The notes beneath the pieces were generated by a model. That model saw nothing but the letters and a program-made list of their open reading frames with translations. It was not told the DNA's origin and searched no databases. DNA of 64,000 nucleotides from Notospermus geniculatus (taxonomy: Eukaryota; Nemertea; Pilidiophora; Heteronemertea; Lineidae), in contig NMRB01002846.1 of NCBI GenBank assembly GCA_002633025.1, positions 1 to 64,000 on the forward strand, read 5' to 3'. Positions 62,201 through 63,838 of the stretch are shown piece after piece (the first letter of the stretch is position 1; each line of letters begins with the position of its first letter). The translations under genes were made by a program, and so were the position numbers.

Positions 62201-63838
62201 GACTGGTCTATTTCTCGAAGGGTGATGTGCGATGTAACGCAGTGGAGAGCAGATCGGCCTTCGATTATCGAAGATGCGGGAGAGCAAAATGTACCTTGTA
62301 TTCTGTTGCAGGTGGAGTTGCATCGTTTTGAAGCAGTTGAGATATCTTATACATGTAGATGATTCTCGAATTCGCAGATCTGTGCACTTCCGCCAAAATC
62401 GCAACCACAACCTTGATCTGAAACCAGCTGACGTGGCACAATCCATGATTCAGCAATGGTCGACTCTGACGCAACGTCGTCAAAGTCCCTGTTGTGGGGT
62501 TCTCTGCGTCACGTCATTCAGTTTCAGACCGAGGTTATGGTTGCGATTTCGGCGGACGTGCACAGATCTTTGTTGTTTACGTCAATTTGTGAATTGTCTA
62601 TACATGGTAATGGTTTTGGGTGATGTACAGCAGCGCTGAATATGACTTTTATCCTTTCAGGCCCTGTCGTTCAAAGTGACCAATGTGTCCTGGCCCCTGC
62701 GAAATCATCCTACAATGCTAGTGGCACAGCAAGTGGAACACGATTCGGTTTCCAACCAGAAAGCAGAATAGAATATGATGCGCTACCGGGCAATTTCCGC
62801 ATCAAATCAGAATTCAGTTGTGAATTTAAAACCACCGCAGCCGACGGTCTAATTTTCTACGTGTCCGACGATCGTCATACGGATTACATCTATCTTATCA
62901 TGCGGGATGGAGATTTAGTTTACGTGTTTAATTCTGGCAGTGGGCCGGCAGTTATTTCATCGACCAGAACATTTAACGACGGAAAGTGGCATCGGGTGAG
63001 TACTCTTGTCTTCATGAATTCTGTGGTTACATGTACCTGTGGCTCTTCTGTGGTTTGGTCTTTTGTTTTTGGGGGAAGGTGAGTTGCTGGAAAAACTTAT
63101 AATACTGAAAATTACCTGCACCAAATCAATGTTAAGACTGAAATCAAGCTGATAGTAGTGAGTTGAGAGTTGAGTGCCGTGAAAATGCGATGTAACAAAG
63201 TGCTCTAATAGGACTTAAGTTCTGTAAGACATTAACTGGGCTGCATGCCAACAAGTTTCACCTCAATTTTCAGTGCCAGAGCATTTTTGAATGGAGTTCA
63301 TTTAAAGGCCGAGTCCTGCTGAAGTGGTACTTGCGCGATGACGTGAATGTAGTGATGCATGTTGTCATGCAATTTCACTTAAAAATAGCAGGGCATCATC
63401 TGTGACGAACCTTTTAACCGGTGGTCCGCCATGCTGACGTAGACGGCAAACTGTGCCATGTGTAAATCACGTCACGTGGTTGAAGTCACACACACCATTT
63501 GCACTGATGACAAAATGTGCCACGTGGGTCAGTGATGTCAGTTTGATCGTCAAGATGGCAGATTTTTCTGTGGCGACGTCATCTGCACAATCTCTATATG
63601 GGATTCAGCACCAAAGTGGTTAAGCTCAGACTTTGTCCATCATCACCTCTTGTTTATTGTTTGAATATTTCAGGCTGTGTTATGGAGAGAGCAGAAGAAC
63701 GGCCGCCTGACTGTCGATGAAACAGCAGTTTATAATGGTGTCTCATTAGGAAACACACGCTCGATTAATGTCGCTGTGCCATATTATGTCGGCGGTTTGC
63801 CTGAGGATGCTGCTAAAGCCGCGACAGGAAACTTAGCG
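14127..63838 (+). CDS. LAMA5: Laminin subunit alpha, alpha-5/alpha-3 class (partial, 45 exons)
   Basis: Extracellular basement-membrane protein: the alpha chain of the laminin alpha-beta-gamma heterotrimer, which assembles through its coiled coil and binds cell receptors through C-terminal LG domains. Exons joined by consistent phases give domain IVb (exons 1-9), LE modules (9-11), laminin IV type A (12-15), LE modules (15-22), coiled-coil domain II/I from CDNC onward (22-33), LG1 (34-37), LG2 (38-39), LG3 (40-43) and partial LG4 (44-45). Two globular IV domains separated by three LE-type exons and the wording of the LE modules (PNVIGRQCTQCKTGYYGFP) match alpha-5, alpha-3B and LanA chains rather than alpha-1/2. 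The 5' part (LN, LEa) and the end (rest of LG4, LG5) are outside the window. About 7.3 kb coding. Exon 40 carries a frameshift. Assignment to the alpha-5 class is strong; strict orthology is not tested. Confidence 0.93.
14566..14923. mobile_element. TIR element AAACTCCGTACGCAG
   Basis: Inverted arms with CTCTCCACAACTGCTT and CATCTGTTGACC. Second copy at 56155-56536. Confidence 0.82.
15409..15574 (+). CDS. LAMA5: Exon 2: domain IVb
   Basis: Acceptor tatccag, donor gtaaat. CIHYVYIDVKTYKSFRGENG to AVLDVRQ. 166 bases, phase 2 to 0. Confidence 0.87.
15673..16260. repeat. Repeat-derived intron rich in TGACGTCA
   Basis: 15673-15903 has inverted ends AGAGC..TGCAGATGACGTCATC. The stretch carries several TGACGTCA or GACGTCA palindromes and CACGTGG words. 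A related unit lies near 63310-63600. Confidence 0.6.
16262..16757. other. Intron, nothing recognised
   Basis: Contains AACCGCC / GGCGGTT words that may be decayed inverted repeats; no exon. Confidence 0.4.
16758..16924 (+). CDS. LAMA5: Exon 3: domain IVb
   Basis: Acceptor ccttttcag, donor gtgagg. TGMYLDLIGLDPDQYVLLVN, a PxQYxLLVxY strand block comparable to the repeated strands in alpha-5 domain IV. 167 bases, phase 0 to 2, matching exon 4. Confidence 0.87.
17895..18012 (+). CDS. LAMA5: Exon 4: domain IVb (copy B)
   Basis: Acceptor tttcag, donor gtaagt. SLCRAVVTNFTNGRVGFYDI; SLCRA corresponds to the short Cys-containing segment after the IVb strand block of exon 3. 118 bases; counterpart 787-904. 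Confidence 0.9.
18143..18225 (+). CDS. LAMA5: Exon 5: domain IVb (copy B)
   Basis: Acceptor ccttttag, donor gtaagt; 83 bases, phase 0 to 2. The following intron carries a TA-flanked transposon (18253-18439) absent from copy A. Confidence 0.9.
18253..18439. mobile_element. TA-flanked MITE CAGTGGAACCTC, copy B only
   Basis: Perfect inverted ends CAGTGGAACCTC / GAGGTTCCACTG flanked by TA (18251-18252, 18440-18441), consistent with Tc1/mariner-pogo class. Copy A has footprint TACAATGTA at this site (1143-1151). Confidence 0.9.
18553..19068. mobile_element. TIR element TAAAGCCTAGTGTACATCGG, copy B
   Basis: Counterpart of 1263-1778. Confidence 0.8.
19309..19456 (+). CDS. LAMA5: Exon 6: domain IVb (copy B)
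   Basis: Acceptor atttacag, donor gtgagt; identical in sequence to 2027-2174. Encodes an acidic loop (DDLPPGILDVGVKVVKVDKV). Confidence 0.9.
19771..20238. mobile_element. TIR element AGCCCCGTTTACACTG, copy B
   Basis: Allelic or paralogous counterpart of 2739-3206. Confidence 0.85.
20400..20529 (+). CDS. LAMA5: Exon 7: domain IVb, PGEYTYLIHYYQP block (copy B)
   Basis: Acceptor cctgacag. The donor gtaagg is partly formed by a transposon: the element at 20534-21097 starts five bases into the intron and duplicates the donor's TAA. 130 bases, phase 0 to 1. Confidence 0.92.
20534..21097. mobile_element. Harbinger-like MITE in splice donor, copy B only
   Basis: Ends GGGATCGTCTCCAAA and inverse TTTGGAGACGATCCC, flanked by 3-bp TAA (20531-20533 and 21098-21100). 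TWA duplication and GGG ends fit PIF/Harbinger. The left TAA is part of exon 7's donor GTAA. Interior is reiterated AAACGTTTG / CGTTTCAAACG words. Confidence 0.85.
21170..21177. other. TAGGCCTA octamer at a site that is TA in copy A
   Basis: Copy B TACTG-TAGGCCTA-TGACTTTT; copy A TACTG-TA-TGACTTTT (4259-4260). Confidence 0.85.
22117..22381 (+). CDS. LAMA5: Exon 8: domain IVb C-terminal part (copy B)
   Basis: Acceptor ttttaag, donor gtaagt. Same protein block as 5178-5442 but with Asn (22185-22187) for Lys. The next intron holds a 1.4-kb inverted-repeat element not in copy A. Confidence 0.92.
22393..23794. mobile_element. 1.4-kb inverted-repeat element, copy B only
   Basis: Ends AGAGCTACCAACCC / GGGTTGGTAGCTCT. 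Inside, 22761-23672 is a hairpin of about 450-bp arms (TACAGTCTTTCAAATAAG ... CTTATTTGAAAGACTGTA). Confidence 0.85.
23828..24053. mobile_element. TAGACAAAT-family MITE, copy B intron
   Basis: TA-flanked; ends GACAAATCCC / GGGATTTGTC; interior CTGAATCATGGATTGCGTCA. Relatives at 32252-32679, 39973-40222, 53143-53382, 56723-56968 and 62358-62598. Confidence 0.85.
24178..24533. repeat. Dispersed repeat, copy 1
   Basis: About 355 bp nearly identical and in the same orientation as 39115-39469. It begins with a CTCCGCCACGCC..GAGCGGAGAC hairpin. Truncated by the gap at 24535. Confidence 0.85.
24535..24606. other. Assembly gap
   Basis: 72 undetermined bases in the intron between exons 8 and 9. Confidence 1.
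24851..24945 (+). mobile_element. tRNA-derived SINE head
   Basis: A-box-like GGGTAGTGGTTAGAG and B-box GGTTCAATTCGA with correct order and spacing after TGCTGACTGAGAAGCCATG. Lacks a convincing acceptor stem, so a SINE head rather than a tRNA gene. Confidence 0.7.
25015..25223 (+). CDS. LAMA5: Exon 9: end of IVb and LE module (copy B)
   Basis: Acceptor tttttcag, donor gtgagt; 209 bases, phase 2 to 1. LE cysteines follow CxC..CxC..C..C spacing. Confidence 0.93.
25377..25578 (+). CDS. LAMA5: Exon 10: LE modules (copy B)
   Basis: Acceptor ctgcag, donor gtgagt; 202 bases, phase 1 to 2. CNCPSGLCHHQTGKCICPPR and ENCNICLDNTFGYDPLIGCE. Confidence 0.93.
25634..26111. mobile_element. TIR element GCCGGCCTTCCAC, copy B only
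   Basis: Inverted ends GCCGGCCTTCCACGTG / TATGTGGAAGGCCAGC; interior repeats of TGCGACAG and TTCCACATG. Confidence 0.65.
26155..26714. mobile_element. Nested fold-back complex, copy B only
   Basis: Outer element GGGCCGATTTCACATAGGG ... CCCTTTGTGAAATCGGCCC. Inside sit a near-perfect palindrome (26222-26381, GGGCCCGGTTGCACGAAACT) and a hairpin (26384-26644, AAAAGCATTGTTTTGCTGCC). Confidence 0.85.
26797..27082 (+). CDS. LAMA5: Exon 11: LE modules before IVa (copy B)
   Basis: Acceptor atttgcag, donor gtgagt; 286 bases ending in phase 0 with SSNYRRDQ. A 42-bp tandem duplication creates a second donor at 27125 that would add 14 in-frame codons. Confidence 0.93.
27071..27154 (+). repeat. 42-bp tandem duplication spanning exon 11 donor
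   Basis: CGTAGGGACCAGGTGAGTGT repeats at 27071 and 27113. Copy A has one unit. A second donor at 27125 is created. Confidence 0.9.
27762..28013 (+). CDS. LAMA5: Exon 12: laminin IV type A domain (IVa), N-terminal half
   Basis: Acceptor tttctttcag, donor gtaagc; exactly 84 codons, phase 0. MYWVAPKAYLGNRVTSYGGR is the hallmark YWxxPxxYLGxxxxSYGGxL motif of laminin_B domains. The gene is single-copy from here on. Confidence 0.95.
28028..30203. mobile_element. 2.2-kb TIR element in IVa intron
   Basis: Ends TTAAGCCCCTTTCACACCGG and inverse (GCAACTCTACGGAGGCCCAG, TGTGAAAGGAGCTTGA). Interior holds three copies of a GAATTATCAAAGGCCTAGAC unit (29559, 29632, 29816) and an A/T homopolymer tract (29706-29812). 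No ORF recognised. Confidence 0.75.
30467..30550 (+). CDS. LAMA5: Exon 13: IVa
   Basis: Acceptor cattacag, donor gtatgt; 28 codons GNNMTISHVVSEQPAVGKEL and on, phase 0. Preceded by a 2.2-kb inverted-repeat element and followed 11 bases later by another transposon. Confidence 0.9.
30562..31097. mobile_element. AGCCCCACTG MITE with nested insertion
   Basis: Same TTAA family as 2196-2458; right TTAA at 31098-31101, left TTGA. Interrupted by 30779-31042. Confidence 0.85.
30779..31042. mobile_element. TA-flanked MITE CAGTACAGGTCACAATTGAC
   Basis: Perfect inverted ends CAGTACAGGTCACAATTGAC / GTCAATTGTGACCTGTACTG between two TA. The relative at 2196-2458 has the empty site (CCTC-TA-TGTGC at 2404-2405). 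Interior is reiterated GTTACGCGTAAC words. Decayed relatives start at 46672 and 55845. Confidence 0.92.
31216..31337 (+). CDS. LAMA5: Exon 14: IVa
   Basis: Acceptor gtttacag, donor gtaagt. VTRAQFMSVLSRLESLLIRV matches the sREelMxvLaxLexlxIRa block of IVa. 122 bases, ends phase 2. Confidence 0.93.
31492..31862. mobile_element. Nested TIR element GGGCCGATTTCAC
   Basis: Outer ends GGGCCGATTTCACAAAGGG / TTTGTGAAATCGGCCC; a second hairpin inside, AAAGGAGTTAGACGCCGAAG to its inverse (31595-31839). Confidence 0.82.
32030..32138 (+). CDS. LAMA5: Exon 15: end of IVa and start of next LE
   Basis: Acceptor aatttcag, donor gtgggt. SLSDVRLDTASPDGPGEVAS then NVEQCYCPPSYTGTSCE, the conserved IVa-to-LE boundary. 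109 bases, phase 2 to 0. Confidence 0.93.
32252..32679. mobile_element. TAGACAAAT-family element interrupted by a hairpin
   Basis: Decayed left end; right end AATTTGAGAACAGTCTG sits about 14 bases before exon 16's acceptor. Interrupted within CATGATTCAGC by 32331-32524. Confidence 0.75.
32331..32524. mobile_element. Near-perfect 190-bp hairpin
   Basis: Arms of about 95 bases: CAGGTGCCTGGAGGACGG, TATATAGGGGCCGTTTTACT, GGCGCCGAGCTACGAAG and inverse. Only a 7-base extra GGAGGAC-type slip and two or three mismatches. Confidence 0.9.
32694..32923 (+). CDS. LAMA5: Exon 16: LE modules
   Basis: Acceptor gatttcag, donor gtaagt. GYYKHRNGTGFVCMPCNCSG and CIGCRYNTKGFHCEECEAGF. 230 bases, ends phase 2. 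A transposon end lies about 14 bases before the acceptor and another begins 7 bases into the next intron. Confidence 0.94.
32930..33082. mobile_element. TIR element AAAGCGGCCCATACACG, copy 1
   Basis: Family of three with inner AATATTATTGCACAATATG: others at 55598-55753 and 60461-60617. Starts 7 bases into intron 16. Confidence 0.8.
33486..33572 (+). CDS. LAMA5: Exon 17: LE module
   Basis: Acceptor cttctag, donor gtaagt. CEVIDGDVVLKCECLPGYSG then PRCDA. 87 bases, phase 2 to 2. Confidence 0.93.
33882..34093 (+). CDS. LAMA5: Exon 18: LE modules
   Basis: Acceptor tttcgcag, donor gtagat. CESGFFGNPSEVGSSCQPCQ and CLKCLYNTTGEKCDKCSNWL. 212 bases, ends phase 1. Confidence 0.94.
34480..34580 (+). 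CDS. LAMA5: Exon 19: LE module
   Basis: Acceptor tatttcag, donor gtaagt. CTCDRCGTEVCDDRNGVCNC then LPNVVGADCTECA. 101 bases, phase 1 to 0. Confidence 0.93.
34724..35392. mobile_element. Pogo-like TA element CAGTAGAAG
   Basis: TA on both sides; same family as 5466-6840. A nested TIR unit (CTGTGGTCACGGAGTTATGC) spans 35051-35291. Confidence 0.82.
35416..35596 (+). CDS. LAMA5: Exon 20: LE module
   Basis: Acceptor catttcag, donor gtaaga. PYTYGFSECKGCEPCGCGAA and CSCKPGVQGQKCDECAENYW. 181 bases, phase 0 to 1. The end of a pogo-like element lies 23 bases before the acceptor boundary. Confidence 0.94.
36142..36279 (+). CDS. LAMA5: Exon 21: last LE module
   Basis: Acceptor ctttcag, donor gtaaaa. 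CVCTGIGATTCDRVTGECRC, GHTGRDCNRCVIGWIMV. 138 bases, phase 1 to 1. Confidence 0.93.
36302..36432. mobile_element. ACCAGGGACCGCATAG fold-back element
   Basis: Related to 1796-1927; ends CCAGGG..GCATAGAAAGTC and inverse ending GGCCCTGG. Confidence 0.7.
36529..37226. mobile_element. TIR element TACTGTCACACTGAGCTAG
   Basis: Inverted ends with GTCACACTGAGCTAGTTCTC / GAGAACTAGTTCAGTGTCAT. Second copy 54930-55164. Contains an inverted region of ATTAATTCCTCCCGGG words. Confidence 0.78.
37337..37488 (+). CDS. LAMA5: Exon 22: LE/coiled-coil boundary (domain II start)
   Basis: Acceptor cttacag, donor gtaaga. ECDNCVFLLLHDIQYLITNL. The CxxC pair is where laminin alpha chains form interchain disulfides with beta and gamma at the top of the coiled coil (family knowledge). 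152 bases, ends phase 0. Confidence 0.93.
37489..38082. other. Intron 22, nothing recognised
   Basis: No repeat family or exon identified. Confidence 0.4.
38083..38187 (+). CDS. LAMA5: Exon 23: coiled coil
   Basis: Acceptor tctttcag, donor gtaggt; 35 codons, phase 0. IEPLRKLLIEIQEISKTTIT shows heptad-like hydrophobic spacing. Confidence 0.87.
38188..39114. other. Intron 23 first part, nothing recognised
   Basis: No exon; possible decayed repeats only. Confidence 0.4.
39115..39905. mobile_element. TIR element containing dispersed repeat copy 2
   Basis: Begins AGTCTCCGCCACGCCACGTA and ends CCACGCGTGGCGGAGACT; 39115-39469 is the copy of 24178-24533. Confidence 0.7.
39973..40222. mobile_element. 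TAGACAAAT-family MITE before exon 24
   Basis: AAAAATCCCAAATTGACG to GGAGGATTTGTTTATT; interior as at 23828-24053. Confidence 0.82.
40250..40361 (+). CDS. LAMA5: Exon 24: coiled coil
   Basis: Acceptor tcttcag, donor gtttgt. EIIIKDAEKTLNESLDLMKL. 112 bases, phase 0 to 1. A transposon of the TAGACAAAT family ends about 25-30 bases before the acceptor. Confidence 0.87.
40398..40601. mobile_element. TIR element TATGTGACCCGCTCTGGC
   Basis: Inverse end GCCAGAGCGGGTCACATA. Followed directly by a relative at 40607-41254. Confidence 0.85.
40607..41254. mobile_element. TIR element TATGTGACCCGTCACAGC
   Basis: Ends TATGTGACCCGTCACAGCAA / TTGCTGTGACGGGTCACATA; shares its 5' interior with 40398-40601. 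A fragment lies near 42778. Confidence 0.85.
41450..41620 (+). CDS. LAMA5: Exon 25: coiled coil
   Basis: Acceptor cctgcag, donor gtaaga. DQLLREAEAILAEIKGRNFS; the LLREAExILxEIxxRNF string is a recognisable laminin alpha coiled-coil block. 171 bases, phase 1 to 1. Confidence 0.93.
41931..42124 (+). CDS. LAMA5: Exon 26: coiled coil
   Basis: Acceptor gttgcag, donor gtaagc. QVDKFDDVYQNLTMFDNKLK. 194 bases, phase 1 to 0. Confidence 0.9.
42229..42285 (-). mobile_element. tRNA-like fragment (minus strand)
   Basis: Reverse complement reads GGTGGTCGAGTGGTAGCGCG then CTTGACTACC, a tRNA D-arm/A-box-like block; no B box found. Adjoins a CAGGCGCGGATCC fragment (42157-42205). Confidence 0.5.
42326..42600. 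mobile_element. CAGGGTTTCCGCC element
   Basis: Ends CAGGGTTTCCGCC / GGCGGAAACCCTG. A half copy occurs at 29692. CAGGG ends are hAT-like. Confidence 0.8.
42635..42751 (+). CDS. LAMA5: Exon 27: coiled coil
   Basis: Acceptor tttccag, donor gtgtgt; 39 codons, phase 0. STIVQIEETQKMTDNTLKMG. A CAGGGTTTCC element ends 34 bases before the acceptor boundary. Confidence 0.88.
43058..43215 (+). CDS. LAMA5: Exon 28: coiled coil
   Basis: Acceptor gattacag, donor gttggt, chosen because it leaves phase 2 as required by exon 29. NLDDWMEKLRNFSEDLARSN. 158 bases. Confidence 0.88.
43513..43651 (+). CDS. LAMA5: Exon 29: coiled coil
   Basis: Acceptor ctttcag, donor gtgagc. AAQAYENIVDAIQEANDATL; the A-AYENI--AI--A motif is highly conserved in laminin alpha domain I. 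139 bases, phase 2 to 0. Confidence 0.94.
43692..43814. mobile_element. Palindromic MITE
   Basis: Fold-back GGGTCGTATTTTAGAACGTT / TTCTAAAGTACGGCCCC with AACGTTAAGGTCGACCTTAA arms. Confidence 0.85.
44026..44107 (-). mobile_element. tRNA-like SINE head (minus strand)
   Basis: Reverse complement has TGGCCGAGTGAATAGAG and GGTTCGAATCCCG, A and B boxes of a Leu/Ser-type tRNA; stems are imperfect, so a SINE relic. Confidence 0.6.
44190..44513 (+). mobile_element. tRNA-like SINE head split by a transposon
   Basis: GGTGGCCGAATGGGGAAGACG (A-box-like) before and GGTTCGATTCCCCCAGC (B box) after the inserted element 44239-44476. Removing the element and one duplication gives a continuous tRNA-like unit. 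Confidence 0.65.
44239..44476. mobile_element. hAT-like MITE with 8-bp target duplication
   Basis: Inverted ends CAGGGCTTGACATAAGCC / GGCTTATGTCAAGCCCTG with about 54-bp arms, flanked by GTGCGCCG at 44231-44238 and 44477-44484. Confidence 0.93.
44737..44830 (+). CDS. LAMA5: Exon 30: coiled coil
   Basis: Acceptor attccag, donor gtgagt. DRAMISKNRSQDLLERARAL. 94 bases, phase 0 to 1. Confidence 0.88.
45161..45284 (+). pseudogene. Partial duplication of exon 31 start and upstream intron
   Basis: GGGCCACTGAACATAAAAA through acceptor ttttttcag and 23 exon bases (45262-45284) repeat the true site at 45365-45486. The copy has no donor and runs into unrelated sequence. Confidence 0.85.
45464..45580 (+). 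CDS. LAMA5: Exon 31: coiled coil
   Basis: Acceptor attttcag, donor gtatgt. LKDQFDRAVQQVDDLENKNE. 117 bases, phase 1 to 1. Its first 23 bases and its upstream intron are duplicated at 45262-45284. Confidence 0.9.
45700..46210. repeat. Minisatellite of about 55-60 bp
   Basis: Six or more units with ATACCAGACATTTTGTGTAC and TCTTCCACTGGTGTACTCAA, alternating ACATGTG and ACTGGTG variants. Confidence 0.85.
46309..46494 (+). CDS. LAMA5: Exon 32: coiled coil
   Basis: Acceptor catttcag, donor gtgagt. ARLANDAAMRAMDAKT-like text reads RLANDAAMRAMDAKTRSDEV. 186 bases, phase 1 to 1. Confidence 0.9.
46869..47023 (+). CDS. LAMA5: Exon 33: end of coiled coil, approach to LG1
   Basis: Acceptor gttgtag, donor gtaggt. 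ALKEKIALTRGQANR corresponds to the LixxARxxAskV segment that precedes LG1. 155 bases, phase 1 to 0. Confidence 0.9.
47048..47187. mobile_element. Palindromic MITE
   Basis: GCCATATTCACGAAGCCTTC / GAAGTCTTCATAAATATGGC with TTGCGTGCACGCA arms. Confidence 0.75.
48050..48223 (+). CDS. LAMA5: Exon 34: LG1, first part
   Basis: Acceptor attgcag, donor gtaagt; 58 codons, phase 0. IRVGMKFYSNTTLQVRNPSN and NGFLMYVGPD, typical laminin-G opening. Confidence 0.93.
48347..48595. mobile_element. TTAA-flanked AGCCTCACTG MITE
   Basis: TTAA at 48343-48346 and 48596-48599; third copy of the 2196-2458 family. Confidence 0.88.
48767..48897 (+). CDS. LAMA5: Exon 35: LG1
   Basis: Acceptor cttccag, donor gttggt. 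NDYMALDIINGNVVFKYDLG then VDDGKWHHVSVER; DGxWHxVxxxR is the core LG strand motif. 131 bases, ends phase 2. The next intron contains the 892-base assembly gap. Confidence 0.93.
48945..49347. repeat. Repeat with CGTCGTC tract and nuclear-receptor-like motif
   Basis: Begins with AGCTCACTGGGGTGAGCT hairpin, then a (CGTCGTC)n tract, GCCACCAGGTGGCAG and TCAAGGTCACAGAGGTCAAA. Truncated by the gap. Confidence 0.7.
49348..50239. other. Assembly gap
   Basis: 892 undetermined bases in the intron between exons 35 and 36. Phases of the flanking exons match, so no exon need be lost. Confidence 1.
50240..50732. repeat. GGCATTAAAAA-rich inverted repeat
   Basis: CATGGTTGCCACAG at 50241 and inverse CTGTGGCAACCATG ending 50731; repeated GGCATTAAAAAGG words near both ends. 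Confidence 0.65.
51114..51261 (+). CDS. LAMA5: Exon 36: LG1
   Basis: Acceptor tattcag, donor gtatgc. IGRSGKVTVRTQDEPDVTNE then MFFVGGVP, the xFYVGGxP strand. 148 bases, phase 2 to 0, so nothing coding need be missing in the gap. Confidence 0.92.
51857..51981 (+). CDS. LAMA5: Exon 37: end of LG1
   Basis: Acceptor catcttag, donor gtagga. FEGCMEELKFDSIPIGLWNH then YNYGCIER; paired cysteines close LG1. 125 bases, phase 0 to 2. Confidence 0.92.
52524..52829. repeat. 51-bp tandem array, 6 copies
   Basis: Unit ACAACTTGAGCTCACAGCAT + AACGACTTGAGATCATGACT + AAAGGCACGTT. Very homogeneous (about one change per unit). The period is a multiple of three, so the minus strand stays open; not a protein. Confidence 0.95.
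53143..53382. mobile_element. TAGACAAAT-family MITE
   Basis: GACAATTCTCAAATT / AATTTGAGAATGGTC, TA both sides. Confidence 0.85.
53405..54456. repeat. Repeat with CCASYAGGGGGC and GGTCA motifs
   Basis: Ends GCCCGCTTGGCC / AAGCCAAGCGGGC. Interior has GCCTCCAGGGGGCG, GCCACTAGGGGGCC, two GGCCGCCAGGTGGC and TCAAGGTCAGAGAGGTCAAA. Confidence 0.75.
54930..55164. mobile_element. TIR element TGTCACACTGAAGTAG
   Basis: Short relative of 36529-37226. Confidence 0.75.
55598..55753. mobile_element. TIR element AAAGCCGGCCATACACG, copy 2
   Basis: AAAGCCGGCCATACACG / CGTGTACGGGCGGCTTT, inner ATTATTGCACAATATGG. Confidence 0.85.
56155..56536. mobile_element. TIR element AAACTCCGTACGCAG, copy 2
   Basis: Same family as 14566-14923, about 90% similar by eye. 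Confidence 0.82.
56723..56968. mobile_element. TAGACAAAT-family MITE
   Basis: Left end GACAAATCCCAAATTGACG; right end decayed. Confidence 0.75.
57200..57628 (+). CDS. LAMA5: Exon 38: LG2 main body
   Basis: Acceptor gttttag, donor gtgagt. 429 bases: FRFNGNGYIVLKKGRFRPHR, NGLMFFVGKLRDFLSIELRD, DGNWHSIDASR and IFVGGYRG. The intron before it is 5.2 kb, the longest in the window, and filled with repeats. Confidence 0.95.
57787..57904 (+). CDS. LAMA5: Exon 39: end of LG2
   Basis: Acceptor ctttcag, donor gtgaga. GFDGCIKDVQLSRSARDLNE and GIIAGCPEQ. 118 bases, phase 2 to 0. Confidence 0.94.
57929..58190. mobile_element. CAGGCGCGGATCC...GGATCCGCCCCTG element
   Basis: GC-rich inverted ends; starts 24 bases into the intron after exon 39. 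Confidence 0.75.
58267..58468. mobile_element. TIR element AAAGGAGCACGGTATTG
   Basis: Inverse CAATACCGTGCTCCTTT; flanks read TTAA-like (ATTAAAGG ... CCTTTAAAG). Confidence 0.78.
58945..59093 (+). CDS. LAMA5: Exon 40: start of LG3, frameshifted
   Basis: Acceptor ttttccag, donor gtgagt. Phase 0 entry reads VARIVSFAAKREGFAAMPVV through NFDALR then TGA at 59035-59037. The other end reads MKIKTLEQEALLLYAANQDQ in the +2 frame, which matches the LG strand xxFrTxxxxaLLlYa and joins exon 41 in phase 0. The exon is 149 bases where 150 is needed, so one base is missing near 59029-59034. No alternative splice sites restore frame because the second frame has a TAA just upstream. Confidence 0.85.
59094..59572. 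other. Intron 40 first part, nothing recognised
   Basis: No exon or named repeat; a GGGGCATGG(C) word repeats near 59365-59430. Confidence 0.4.
59573..59896. mobile_element. AGCCCCGTTTA TIR element, copy 3
   Basis: Diverged relative of 2739-3206; right end about 26 bases before exon 41. Confidence 0.75.
59923..60068 (+). CDS. LAMA5: Exon 41: LG3
   Basis: Acceptor aatttcag, donor gtaaac. SNALSVSVVNGKIVMVAVID then YNDGRWHYLTITKDAA. 146 bases, phase 0 to 2. A TIR element ends about 26 bases upstream of the exon. Confidence 0.94.
60461..60617. mobile_element. TIR element AAAGCTGCCTGTACAC, copy 3
   Basis: Family of 55598-55753. Confidence 0.8.
60690..60869 (+). CDS. LAMA5: Exon 42: LG3
   Basis: Acceptor ttttccag, donor gtaagt. 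LQLDIDDHEMVKGTLAKRRI, LYFGSVPSNYAI and LIGCIGDVTVNGA. 180 bases, phase 2 to 2. Confidence 0.93.
61219..61355 (+). CDS. LAMA5: Exon 43: end of LG3 and LG3-LG4 linker
   Basis: Acceptor actttcag, donor gtaatg. FINFATAAAGDRVGASLAGC then a Pro-rich stretch (PALPTEVPGTIEPPIIPPLP). Laminin alpha chains have a flexible linker between LG3 and LG4 that is often a proteolysis site (family knowledge); no specific protease motif is visible. 137 bases, phase 2 to 1. Confidence 0.92.
61425..61600. repeat. Degenerate GGAAAAAATCCCCC repeat
   Basis: Irregular repetition of GGAAAAA and TCCCC words in the intron after exon 43. Confidence 0.6.
61965..62286. mobile_element. TIR element with GATCGAAGGCCGATCTGCTC
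   Basis: Arms GCATCTTCGATGATCGAAGG / CCTTCGATTATCGAAGATGC and CATCACCCTTCGAGAAAT / inverse. Confidence 0.85.
62358..62598. mobile_element. TAGACAAAT-family MITE
   Basis: GATGATTCTCGAATTCGCAG to TGAATTGTC; preceded directly by a TACATGTA octamer (62350-62357). Confidence 0.78.
62661..62995 (+). CDS. LAMA5: Exon 44: LG4
   Basis: Acceptor cctttcag, donor gtgagt. SDQCVLAPAKSSYNASGTAS, TRFGFQPESRIEYD, ADGLIFYVSDDRHTDYIYLI and FNDGKWHR. 335 bases, phase 1 to 0. Confidence 0.94.
62996..63673. other. Intron 44
   Basis: Second half (63310-63600) resembles the TGACGTCA-rich repeat at 15673-16260, ending GACGTCATCTGCACAATCTC. No exon. Confidence 0.5.
63674..63838 (+). CDS. LAMA5: Exon 45: LG4 (last exon in window)
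   Basis: Acceptor atatttcag, donor gtaggt; 55 codons, phase 0. AVLWREQKNGRLTVDETAVY then PYYVGGLPED. LG4 end and LG5 are beyond the window. Confidence 0.93.
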